In this document: one piece after another, positions 32,327-41,436 of the stretch
How positions within the stretch are numbered: the stretch's first letter is position 1
Layout: every line of letters begins with the position of its first letter
NCBI GenBank assembly: GCA_027083695.1
Contig: JALWNI010000081.1
Location: forward strand, 1-47,072
Length of the DNA stretch: 47,072 nucleotides
Reading direction: 5' to 3'
Source: Nautiliaceae bacterium
GTDB lineage: Bacteria > Campylobacterota > Campylobacteria > Campylobacterales > Nautiliaceae
The notes under the pieces: model-generated
Database searches by the model: none
What the model saw: the letters and a program-made list of their open reading frames with translations, nothing else
Told to the model about the DNA's origin: nothing
Program-made: the position numbers and the translations under genes

Positions 32327-32839
32327 ATGTTAATGGGGTTGATAATATTTGCAGTTGAAATAATATTAGCTTATTTTTTAGGAATAGTTTTATTTTATGT
32401 AGGCGTATTCTTTTTCGGGGCTTTATTAGCAATAGGAGCGGGGATATATTTTGCCTTTAAATGGATAATGGCTCATATTATTGAAATCACAGCAGTAATT
32501 GGAATTATTGCAGCAATAGTTTATCTTTTAATCTTCATCAAAAGAAAAAGAGTTATCCCAAGAGTTTATCAAGCAGTTAAAAGCAGATTGTCAGTTACAG
32601 GTAAAATTATAAGTAAAGCAGTTAGACCGATAAAAGAGTGGAATGAAAGAAATAAACCAAAAGATATAAAGTCAATGAAAAAATATGGAGTTGTTTCTTT
32701 TTTAATTGGAACTATTGGAGCAGTGATATTTTATCTTAATGACTTATGGTATATAGCTTTATTCTATCTGCTTTGGATAATAAGCGGTATATATCAAATG
32801 TTATATCCTCAAAAAGCATTAGAACAGATAAGAAAATGA
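32327..32839 (+). CDS. Small integral membrane protein, unknown function
   Basis: 170 aa with several hydrophobic segments; AAAGG upstream. Confidence 0.65.
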   Translation: MLMGLIIFAVEIILAYFLGIVLFYVGVFFFGALLAIGAGIYFAFKWIMAHIIEITAVIGIIAAIVYLLIFIKRKRVIPRVYQAVKSRLSVTGKIISKAVRPIKEWNERNKPKDIKSMKKYGVVSFLIGTIGAVIFYLNDLWYIALFYLLWIISGIYQMLYPQKALEQIRK

Positions 32840-32858
32840 GTAGGTTCTGTTTAAAGGG

Positions 32859-32893
32859 AAATTTCGGTGCGGCCACTTGCGACCGCAAAATTT
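32859..32893. terminator. Hairpin downstream of the membrane protein gene
   Basis: AAATTT(CGG)TGCGG-N10-CCGCA-AAATTT, followed by an AT-rich tract. Confidence 0.4.
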
Positions 32894-33011
32894 ACACACT
32901 CAATAAGATTTTTTTAGGTTTACATAATTCAATAATCATTTTTGAAACTTACCTTTAAAACTACCATAAATAGGGAGATATAAGCACTTTTAGTAAAAAT
33001 CATTATGTAAC

Positions 33012-33233
33012 ATTCAGGGAATGTTTTTTAATTTTCTTACATTATATAGCAGTTTTTCATTTCCTGAATTTCTGAAGTAGAAAAAATTAGTTTGTATGTC
33101 TAAAATCTGGGGTCACAAGCAGCCGCAAGTAAACCTGATACTGGAAAGAACCTAAAAGAACCCAAAAGGACCTTAAAGGTCTGTGGGGCCTTTGAAGTAA
33201 AAATCGTATGCGGTGGTCGCCAACCCCAGTTTT
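33012..33233. ncRNA. Candidate structured non-coding region near attR
   Basis: 12-bp stem ATTCAGGGAATG/CATTTCCTGAAT (33012-33069); stem AAAA(T)CTGGGGT/ACCCCAGTTTT with inner GCCGCA/TGCGGT (33102-33233). Confidence 0.35.
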
Positions 33234-33247
33234 CACACACACACAAA

Positions 33248-33369
33248 GTTAACTAAAAAGTGGTTAACTTTTTTAATTAAATATTTTTAAGAAAATATGG
33301 TAATATCGCTGTTTTAAAGCACTGTAAAAAAGTTAACTGAGTAGTTAACTGGTTAACTTTTTGGTTAAC
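33248..33369. repeat. GTTAAC repeat cluster
   Basis: GTTAAC at 33248, 33263, 33332, 33344, 33352, 33364. Confidence 0.65.
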
Positions 33370-33844
33370 TCTTTTATATATACAGGGGGCGGGTTTGAAA
33401 TTTTTTAGGCTAAACCTATTCACCGGCGGCTGGGTCACGAAAAAACAAAAACTGATTTTAGGGGAGTGGGGGTATCCTGCTTATGCAACATAAAAAGCAA
33501 CATTTCAAAAACTTCCACAGCTTCCTTTTTACAGGCTTTTTAACTGCATTTAAAAGCGAAAAAGCAACAGCTTATCAATAAAGGAAACACGGCTTTAAAA
33601 GTTTCCATTTGGAAGTTTCCAAAAGTTTCCATAAAAAGTTTACAAATATTTTAAAAAGTTGACAAAAGTTAACAAAATTTTTATAAACTGATAACAGAAT
33701 ACAAAGTTTAATTTAAGTATGTTCCAAAATGGAAAATACCACTTAAAGATAAACTGGTAACAAAATATAATTTTTGACTTCTAAAGTTTACAAATTCCAC
33801 ACTATAAAAAAGAGGTTAATTTTTTGTAAGCAACACTCATTTTT

Positions 33845-33866
33845 GGGGGTGATAGTGGGGGTATTG
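33845..33866. repeat. Right-end tandem GGGGGTGATAGT/GGGGGTATTG (12-bp period)
   Basis: Related to 24534-24554. Confidence 0.7.
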
Positions 33867-33921
33867 ATTTTTGACTACCTCAACGTATCCCCGATATTTA
33901 GGGAAGTTTTAATATTTTGAA

Positions 33922-33935
33922 TGGCGGAGAGTGTG
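33922..33935. repeat. attR core direct repeat (tRNA-Ser 3' end)
   Basis: TGGCGGAGAGTGTG, identical to 24396-24409. Confidence 0.85.
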
Positions 33936-34011
33936 GGATTCGAACCCACGGTGGGTGTTAACCCACACACGCGTTCCAGGCGTGCGCCTTCAACCACTCG
34001 GCCAACTCTCC
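33922..34011 (-). tRNA. tRNA-Ser (GGA)
   Basis: Reverse strand GGAGAGTTGGCCGAGTGGTTGAAGGCGCACGCCTGGAACGCGTGTGTGGGTTAACACCCACCGTGGGTTCGAATCCCACACTCTCCGCCA: long variable arm, GGA anticodon. Confidence 0.95.
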
Positions 34012-34027
34012 GGAGAGTGAAATTATA

Positions 34028-35347
34028 TCATTTTTTCAATTTAATAAGTTCAGAAAAATCAATATTTATTGTATTAAATTTTTTTAAGTTGAATTTAAGT
34101 TTGGTAATATACATAATAATTCCTACTCCAAAACCAGTAGCCAATACCACATTATAATCATTTGTTATTTCAAGAGCAAGTACTACGGCCGTAAAAGGGA
34201 GTTTCATCAATACACCCATAAAAATAGCAGCTCCAATAGCAGCAAAATAATAAGGTTCTATTTGAGCTAAATGCAATAATTTTATTGCTTCTCCAAAACC
34301 ATAACCACCAATTGCTCCAATACTCATAAGTGGCAAAAACATTCCTCCAACAGCATTAGAAAAATTTGAAATAGTGGTTGCAAAAATTCTTAAAAACAGT
34401 ATTAAAATAATCACTTTAAAAGGAATATTTTGAAATTCATTAAATAACACTTCTACAATATTATGTCCTGTAAACGCTGCCCTTGGTTCTAACCACAAAA
34501 TTAATCCAATTGAAAAACCTCCGATTATTGCAAAGAGCAATTGACTATATTTTCCAAATTTTTCAAAAATTTTAAATTTAAATATAAGCAAAATTTTATC
34601 TTGTAATGTTAAATAAAAATATATAAGAAATGTCATAAAAGGAACAAATAATCCCATAAGCCAAATATAATCATAATTCAAAAATCTTCCGCTTGGAGAT
34701 AAAAAACCAATAGCAGGAAAAAACAATACTGAAATAGAAAAAGCGCTAAATGCTCCAACTATAAGAAAAATTATATAATTTTTAAAGAATTCATAAGCAA
34801 TACTTTCAAGTGCAAAAGCAATACCCGTTATAGGAGAAACAAAAACAGCAGCAATACCACTACTTGCCCCTACGCTAATAATAACTCTTAAAAATTTTTC
34901 AGGAACAGAAAAATATTTTTCTAATTGTACTGCAACCATCGCTCCAATTTCAGCTGAGGGACCTTCTGTACCTACTGCAAAACCAGTTGATATTGAAATC
35001 ACAGAGGCAATAATTTTTAAAATCAAACTTTTTAAAGCGATAAAACCTTCTTTTTTTTGAACAATATCTGCAATTTGAGCAACACCATATATTTTTACAC
35101 TTTTATCAAAATATATTAATAAATTTACTATCATTATTGCAATTACTGGTATAGAAACAACATAAAAAAAAGGAAGATTATGTATGGTTTCATAAGGATT
35201 ACCATTAAAAATTATTTTAGTTAAAAGTTTATTCATATACAAAAATAATGTAACAAAGCCACCAGTTATCAAACCAGTAAGAAAAGAAATTATTAAAAAA
35301 TCTTTAAAAATAAAAGCTTTTTTATTTAGAAAATCTTTTAATTTCAT
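34028..35347 (-). CDS. clcA: ClC-family chloride channel/transporter
   Basis: GTEGPSAEIGAMVA, ASSGIAAVFVSPITGIAFALE, NAVGGMFLPLMSIGAIGGYGFG. Confidence 0.9.
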   Translation of the reverse strand: MKLKDFLNKKAFIFKDFLIISFLTGLITGGFVTLFLYMNKLLTKIIFNGNPYETIHNLPFFYVVSIPVIAIMIVNLLIYFDKSVKIYGVAQIADIVQKKEGFIALKSLILKIIASVISISTGFAVGTEGPSAEIGAMVAVQLEKYFSVPEKFLRVIISVGASSGIAAVFVSPITGIAFALESIAYEFFKNYIIFLIVGAFSAFSISVLFFPAIGFLSPSGRFLNYDYIWLMGLFVPFMTFLIYFYLTLQDKILLIFKFKIFEKFGKYSQLLFAIIGGFSIGLILWLEPRAAFTGHNIVEVLFNEFQNIPFKVIILILFLRIFATTISNFSNAVGGMFLPLMSIGAIGGYGFGEAIKLLHLAQIEPYYFAAIGAAIFMGVLMKLPFTAVVLALEITNDYNVVLATGFGVGIIMYITKLKFNLKKFNTINIDFSELIKLKK

Positions 35348-38270
35348 CTTTTAACTTTCTAAATATTGTTTCTAAAATTATTTCATCATCTTTGGCAGGT
35401 GCTTTTAAAATTTCTTTTTCACCGTTTTGATATAAAATAGTAATATTTTGTCCAAAATTTGAGACAGATTTGATACCTTTATTCTCAGATAATACTTTTA
35501 TTTTAATTTTATCAATAAAATTTTGAGTTATTTTATCTAGTTTTCCAAATCTGTCAACAATCTCTTTTTCTATTTCATACACATCATCAAGACTCTTTGC
35601 ACGGGATAATCTTTTATACAAATCAAGCCTTAATCTATCCTCTTTTATCAATTCACTTGAAATATAAGCATTAATATTTAATTTAACTTCAACCTCGCTT
35701 TTTTCTTCTTTCTTGCCAAGCATCTCTTTTAAGGTATCTTCAAGCATTTTTATATAAAGATTATACCCAACCCCTTTAATCTGTCCTGATTGTTCCGCAC
35801 CAACAATATTTCCTCCTCCTCTAATCTCCAAGTCTTTCATAGCCAAAACCTGCCCACTTCCAAGAAATGAATTCTCTTCAAGCGCGATAAGTCTTTTTTT
35901 CGCATCTTCACTTAAATTCTCTTTATCTTTTACAAGAAAATAAGCATATCCTTCATGCTTTCCTCTTCCAACTCTACCTCTAATCTGATGCAAATCCGCA
36001 ATACCAAATTTATCTGCATTTTCCACTATTACGGTATTGACGTTTGGTATGTGAATTCCGCTTTCGACTATTGTGGTGGTAAGGGCTAAATCATATTTGC
36101 CATTTATAAAATCAACCAATCCTTTTTCTATTTGAGAAGGAGTCAGTTTAGCGTGAAGAACTAAAATTCTAAGACTTGGCAAAATATTTTGAAGTTCGGC
36201 TTTTTTTTGCTCAATATATGCAATATTATTATAAATATAAAAAACCTGTCCTCCTCTTCTAATTTCCCTTAAAATCGCTTCTTTTATTAAATTTTCATCC
36301 CACTCTTTTACAAATGTTTTAGTCTCTTTTTTCCCCTTAGGGGCTATTTCAAGGGTAGAAATTGATTTTATTTGAGAAAGTGCCATATTAAGAGTTCTTG
36401 GAATTGGAGTTGCTGACATATAAAGGGTGTGAATATGCTCTGCTATCTGTTTTAATTTTTCTTTTTGTTTAACTCCGAATTTATGTTCTTCATCAATTAT
36501 CAATAGTCCTAAATTTTTATATTCCACATTAAGCCCGGCGTGTGTTGAGATTAAAATATCAATATCACCATTTTTCACACCTGCTAATATCTCTTTTTTT
36601 TCTTTACTTGAAGTAAATCTGTCAAGTTTTGCTATTTTTATATTGGTATCTTTAAATCTCTCTTTAAAACTATCAAAATGCTGGTTTACTAAAATTGTAG
36701 TAGGAGCAATAACAGCAACCTGATATCCGCTGTTTGCCACTATAAAACTTGCAACCATAGCAACTTCTGTTTTACCAAAACCAACATCACCTGTTAATAA
36801 TCTATCCATAACTTTTGTTTTAAAATCATTAATTATTTCTTCAATTACTTTTTTTTGATCAGGAGTGTGAATAAAAGGAGCTTCTTTTATAAATTCTTCA
36901 ACTCCATCAAATTTAAGTTTAATTGGCTGAATAACTTCTCTTTTTGCTGCAAGCTTTATAATATCTGCCGCAATTGCAAAAATTTTTTCTTTTATTTTTA
37001 TAAGTTTTTTAGCAAAAGTTCCTTTTCCAAGCCTGTCAAGCGTCGGGACGACACCGCCCGGGGCAATGTATCTTTCTATCTTATCAAGATTTTCAACAGG
37101 CAAAAGAAGTTTATCGTCATTTGCATACAAAATTTCTGCATACTCTCCGGTTTTTCCTAAAACCTCCATTCTTTTTAGACCGTTAAATTTCCCAATTCCA
37201 TGAGCTTCGTGAACAACAAAATCACCTTTTTTTAGCTCATCTAAAACTAAATCACTTCTTTTTTTCTTTTCAAATTCAGGTGGATTTATAGAAAGAATAA
37301 TGTTATTTTCACAAATTATATTAACTCTTGCGTTACTTTCTATCCATTTCGTAAGAGGTTTATTTAGTTTTACAAAATCTAAAATATCAGCTTCTTTGAG
37401 TAAAACTTCATTTTTTGCAAGAATTTCTATGTTTTTATTTTTATGAAATTTTAAAAATTCTTTAATATTATTTATTTTTAAATCTTTGCATTTTTTAGCT
37501 TCCGGAATAATTTCGGCATTGAAAATATAAGGATTTATCTCTTTATGAAACTCTTTATATTCTTCAATTTCCTGAGTTAAATCATTTGTAAGATAAAAAT
37601 TTTTAATATAATCTCTTTCAAGATACCAAAATCCAAGTGAATAAAAATCTTTATAAAATGTTGCAAATTCACTTTTTTCTATTTTTTCTTTAATTTTATT
37701 GTATTCATCCTCTTCAAGAGCAGCAATTGCTGGAATTATTATAAATTCATCTATCTCTTCAAAACTTTTTTGAGTTGTTTCATCAAAAATTCTGATATTC
37801 TCAATCTCAACGTCAAAAAGTGAAATTCTAAAAGGTTTTTCATAATTTATGGGCCAGATATCAATAATATCCCCTCTTATACTCATTTCACCTTTTTCAC
37901 TGACAATATCAACATTCTCATATCCCCAAAAAAATAGTTTCTTTTTAAAATTTTCTAAATCTAAGCTATCTCCAATTGAAACCTTTAAATCTTTATAATA
38001 TCTTTTTACTGGAAGTTTTTTTAAGATGGTAGAGTAAGGAGAAATAAAATAAGCACCTTTATAAAATTTATATAAAGCATTGTTGAGTTCAAATATCTCA
38101 TTCCTGAAACTTCTTAAATCATCCCCCAAAACTGCCCTGAAATCGGGAAACACACTAAAAGGGATGTTTAAATATTTATAAACTTCTTTAATTTCAAGTG
38201 CATTCTTTAAAGAATTTGTAACAATTGAAGCTTTTTTTTCTTTTAAAAATTCATATACTTTTGCCTGCAT
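35322..38270 (-). CDS. mfd: Transcription-repair coupling factor
   Basis: 982 aa; GDFVVHEAHGIGKFNGL (RID), LLTGDVGFGKTEVAM, DEEHKFGVKQKEKLK, SATPIPRTLNMAL. Confidence 0.95.
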   Translation of the reverse strand: MQAKVYEFLKEKKASIVTNSLKNALEIKEVYKYLNIPFSVFPDFRAVLGDDLRSFRNEIFELNNALYKFYKGAYFISPYSTILKKLPVKRYYKDLKVSIGDSLDLENFKKKLFFWGYENVDIVSEKGEMSIRGDIIDIWPINYEKPFRISLFDVEIENIRIFDETTQKSFEEIDEFIIIPAIAALEEDEYNKIKEKIEKSEFATFYKDFYSLGFWYLERDYIKNFYLTNDLTQEIEEYKEFHKEINPYIFNAEIIPEAKKCKDLKINNIKEFLKFHKNKNIEILAKNEVLLKEADILDFVKLNKPLTKWIESNARVNIICENNIILSINPPEFEKKKRSDLVLDELKKGDFVVHEAHGIGKFNGLKRMEVLGKTGEYAEILYANDDKLLLPVENLDKIERYIAPGGVVPTLDRLGKGTFAKKLIKIKEKIFAIAADIIKLAAKREVIQPIKLKFDGVEEFIKEAPFIHTPDQKKVIEEIINDFKTKVMDRLLTGDVGFGKTEVAMVASFIVANSGYQVAVIAPTTILVNQHFDSFKERFKDTNIKIAKLDRFTSSKEKKEILAGVKNGDIDILISTHAGLNVEYKNLGLLIIDEEHKFGVKQKEKLKQIAEHIHTLYMSATPIPRTLNMALSQIKSISTLEIAPKGKKETKTFVKEWDENLIKEAILREIRRGGQVFYIYNNIAYIEQKKAELQNILPSLRILVLHAKLTPSQIEKGLVDFINGKYDLALTTTIVESGIHIPNVNTVIVENADKFGIADLHQIRGRVGRGKHEGYAYFLVKDKENLSEDAKKRLIALEENSFLGSGQVLAMKDLEIRGGGNIVGAEQSGQIKGVGYNLYIKMLEDTLKEMLGKKEEKSEVEVKLNINAYISSELIKEDRLRLDLYKRLSRAKSLDDVYEIEKEIVDRFGKLDKITQNFIDKIKIKVLSENKGIKSVSNFGQNITILYQNGEKEILKAPAKDDEIILETIFRKLKDEIKRFSK

Positions 38271-39411
38271 AATACTCCTTCAAAAACTCCTCAACAACAC
38301 TAAAACTTCCAAAAACCAGCATAGGCTTTTTAATTTCTTTAAACTCTTCAACCTCAATTCCCAAATCTTTTGCGACTTCTTTTATTTTCTCTTTATTTTC
38401 AATTCTTTCGTTTTTTACATCAATTAAATAGAGTTTATTTATTTTTGGTTTCAAGATTTTTAAAATCTCATTATAATCTTTGTCTTTATATGTGTTATAG
38501 ACCAGATTTACTTGTTTTTCAAGCGAATTTGCAATTGCCCGTGCCGCTAAGGGATTATGCCCCACATCAACCCACAAATCCTTTTCAATCTCTTCAAATC
38601 TTCCAGTGAGTCTTAAATCCTCAATATCTTTAATGTCAAATTTAATTCCCTCTTTTTTCAAAAAACTCATAGCTAAAAGATAATTATCAAATAAAAACAA
38701 AGGAAATTTAAACTTTTCTTTTAGATAACTTATCTCCTCAAAATCAAAAAAGTCTTTGTAATAATAAAAAACTTTTCCAGCATTTTCCATTTTACATTTT
38801 ACATTTTCAATATTGTGAATCTGTTTGCCTATTATTGCCTCTTTTTTTACACTTGCTATTTTAGTTGAAGCAATCTCACTTATACTATTTCCCAAAAAAT
38901 CCTGATGGTCATAATCTATTGTAGTTATTAAAGATATTTTCTTATCAAAAACATTTGTAGCATCAAATTCTCCCCCAAGTCCGGCTTCTAAAATAACAAA
39001 ATCAAGTCCTTCAAAAGCAAAAGTTGCTAAAAGAGTAGTGTATTCAAAATAACTAAGTTCATTTAATAATTTATTTGGCAAATATTTTTTTAGCTTTTGA
39101 TGAGCACTTTCTAACTCTTCATCTTTTACATTTTCTCCATTAATCCAGATTCTTTCATTAAATTTTAGTATATGAGGAGATGTATAATGTCCTACTTTAT
39201 AACCTCTTTTTAAAAGCGTATGAGCCAAAAATCTACCCGTGCTTCCTTTTCCGTTTGTGCCGATTATATGAATAACAGGAGGCAAATTAATTTTATCTTT
39301 AATATATATAAAAGCTTTTGGCATCCTTAAATAATCAATTTTTTTATAAAAAAGAGGTTTAACATTTAATATTTCTTCAATACTCAATTTTAATTCTCCT
39401 CTTTTGTACAA
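38251..39411 (-). CDS. folC: Folylpolyglutamate synthase/dihydrofolate synthase
   Basis: HIIGTNGKGSTGRFLAHTL, HYTSPHILKFNERIWING, LEAGLGGEFDATNVF. Confidence 0.92.
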   Translation of the reverse strand: MYKRGELKLSIEEILNVKPLFYKKIDYLRMPKAFIYIKDKINLPPVIHIIGTNGKGSTGRFLAHTLLKRGYKVGHYTSPHILKFNERIWINGENVKDEELESAHQKLKKYLPNKLLNELSYFEYTTLLATFAFEGLDFVILEAGLGGEFDATNVFDKKISLITTIDYDHQDFLGNSISEIASTKIASVKKEAIIGKQIHNIENVKCKMENAGKVFYYYKDFFDFEEISYLKEKFKFPLFLFDNYLLAMSFLKKEGIKFDIKDIEDLRLTGRFEEIEKDLWVDVGHNPLAARAIANSLEKQVNLVYNTYKDKDYNEILKILKPKINKLYLIDVKNERIENKEKIKEVAKDLGIEVEEFKEIKKPMLVFGSFSVVEEFLKEYYAGKSI

Positions 39412-40943
39412 TTATCATCGGCACAGACTCTATTTCTTCCACTTTTTTTTGCTAAATAAAGCCTTTCATCAGCTTTTTTTAAAAGCTCTTCTTTTGAATT
39501 TACCTCATTTCTGCTTGCAACACCAGCTGACACTGTTACTTTAATTCTTGTTTTTTTATACAAAAATTTTGTTTTTGAAATTATTTCTCTTAATTTCTCA
39601 GCAAATCTATATGCTCCATCTTTATCAGTATTTGGCAAAATTGCAACAAACTCTTCTCCTCCAAATCTTCCAATAGTATCAACTTCCCTTGCGTATCTTC
39701 TAAATAAAAGACCCAGAGATTTCAAAATCACATCACCAGCATCATGCCCATATGTATCATTTATATTTTTGAAATGATCTATATCAAAAAACACTATTGA
39801 ATAATTTATTCCATATCTTTTAAAAGCACTTTCTTGTTTGGTTAATTCTTCTTGCAATGCCTTTTTATTTGCAATATTTGTCAAAAAGTCGGTTTTAACT
39901 TCTTTTGAAAGTTTCTTAACTTTTTGTTCCAAAGAGCGTATTTTTGCTTTAAGTTTTTCTATCTCTTCATCTTCTTTTTTCATTTCACATACAAAATCAT
40001 CTATTTCTCTATCTAATGATGTAGCAATTACCAAGAGTTTTTCTTTTATTGTTTCAAAATTTTCTTCACCTTGCCTCCAATTTTGAAGTTCTATTTTTAT
40101 ATTTTTAATCTCTGTTGAAGAGTCACCGCTTTTTTGAAGAATTTTAAGAATTTTAATAGAAAGTCTTTCTGCAATTCTATCTAAATCTTTTATTTTTTGT
40201 TTTAATTCCTCTTTATCCAATTTTATTCTTTTATTTGTCAAATAAAATAAATCATCGGCAAACGCCTGAGTTAAAATAATATTAGGATCACTTTTTAACT
40301 GTTTTTTTAAATGTACTATTTCATCAGACATAAAAGGGGCATAACTTGGAGTTAAAGTATAAATAATTGCATCAACAAGATGAGATAAATCAACTTCATT
40401 ATTTTCAACTTTGTCAATCAAAGCTTCAATAACTTCTAATGCATCTCTTGAAGATATTTGAGCTATTTTAGCACCTTTTATTACTATGCTGTCATCAAAA
40501 TTATCTAAAAATTCAATCCATTCGCTTCTCAATCTTTCCCATTCTTTATCTTCCATATATGGTTTTAAAAAATCAAGATGTTTAATAGCGATTTTTTGAG
40601 AAGTAATTATTGGTAATACTGCAATTACATCAAGAACTCGTTTTGCATATAAAAAAAGCTGATTTAAATTTGTTTTTTCTTTATCAGGATTTTGTCTATT
40701 CAAATAATTAATTAAAAAAACAATTAACTCATCTAAATTTTTAATATTATAATTTTTTGCAATAATCTGATACTTATTATCAAGCTTTGAAATGAATTTT
40801 GCTATTTTATTACAATCTTCTATTATTACACCTGCTTCTTTTGCATATTTACAAAAAACATCCTCATACTCTTTTGGTGTAAAAATATAATTATCTTTTT
40901 TAAAATACAATAATGCTTTTTTTGCAATATCTTTAACAGTCAT
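39390..40943 (-). CDS. GGDEF-domain diguanylate cyclase-like protein
   Basis: C-terminal LTNIANKKALQEEL..FFDIDHFKNINDTYGHDAGD..IGRFGGEEFVAILP; ~340-aa N-terminal region unrecognised. Confidence 0.9.
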   Translation of the reverse strand: MTVKDIAKKALLYFKKDNYIFTPKEYEDVFCKYAKEAGVIIEDCNKIAKFISKLDNKYQIIAKNYNIKNLDELIVFLINYLNRQNPDKEKTNLNQLFLYAKRVLDVIAVLPIITSQKIAIKHLDFLKPYMEDKEWERLRSEWIEFLDNFDDSIVIKGAKIAQISSRDALEVIEALIDKVENNEVDLSHLVDAIIYTLTPSYAPFMSDEIVHLKKQLKSDPNIILTQAFADDLFYLTNKRIKLDKEELKQKIKDLDRIAERLSIKILKILQKSGDSSTEIKNIKIELQNWRQGEENFETIKEKLLVIATSLDREIDDFVCEMKKEDEEIEKLKAKIRSLEQKVKKLSKEVKTDFLTNIANKKALQEELTKQESAFKRYGINYSIVFFDIDHFKNINDTYGHDAGDVILKSLGLLFRRYAREVDTIGRFGGEEFVAILPNTDKDGAYRFAEKLREIISKTKFLYKKTRIKVTVSAGVASRNEVNSKEELLKKADERLYLAKKSGRNRVCADDNCTKEEN

Positions 40944-41434
40944 TTATTGGCTCCATCTTTTGCAATTAATGCAAACAGCTTATTTAGGGCATTTATACTT
41001 GCATATTTATATGCATTTAATTTAGCTTCATCAGTAAGTACACCTTGTGATTCTACTCTAAAATCATATGTTCCACTTACATTATAATTTTTTTTAGTGC
41101 CATTTTTATCTATTACGCTTACTGAGAGAGTAACGGTACTTCTATAAAGAATAGGATATCCATTTTCATCATAATCCAAAACACTTAAAGATGATGTGCT
41201 AGAATTTATACTCAACGTACTATCACAATTCGTTTCACAAACATTTTTTCCAAGTAAAGTATATATTGCATCATTGACAGCATCCCTCAAAAAAATAGTT
41301 TCCCTTGGATTTTTAATATCTATTTTCACAATTGGTTTAATTTTATTACCTAAAATTTTTTGTTGATAAACAATACTTGGCTTATAGCCGCATGCTAAAA
41401 AAAAGACAGGAAGAAGAAAGAAAAATTTTTTCAA
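40940..41434 (-). CDS. LptE-like lipoprotein
   Basis: Lipobox FFLACGYKPS; 164 aa; position next to leuS. Confidence 0.6.
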   Translation of the reverse strand: MKKFFFLLPVFFLACGYKPSIVYQQKILGNKIKPIVKIDIKNPRETIFLRDAVNDAIYTLLGKNVCETNCDSTLSINSSTSSLSVLDYDENGYPILYRSTVTLSVSVIDKNGTKKNYNVSGTYDFRVESQGVLTDEAKLNAYKYASINALNKLFALIAKDGANK

Positions 41435-41436
41435 TT

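Larger units (their letters stand above)
24396..33935. mobile_element. Integrated satellite/integrative-plasmid-like element in tRNA-Ser(GGA)
   Basis: 14-bp direct repeat TGGCGGAGAGTGTG at both ends, the right copy being the tRNA-Ser 3' end; integrase next to the left copy; accessory and replication genes inside; conserved housekeeping genes outside. Confidence 0.88.

Noticed and set aside
24396-33935. CRISPR array or classical anti-phage defence island
   Set aside because: No regular long repeats with unique spacers and no recognised defence gene family apart from the TA pair.
33921-34157. 78-aa ORF MAESVGFEPTVGVNPHTRSRRAPSTTRPT...
   Set aside because: Antisense translation of tRNA-Ser; the SVGFEPT peptide is a familiar artefact of tRNA-Ser genes.
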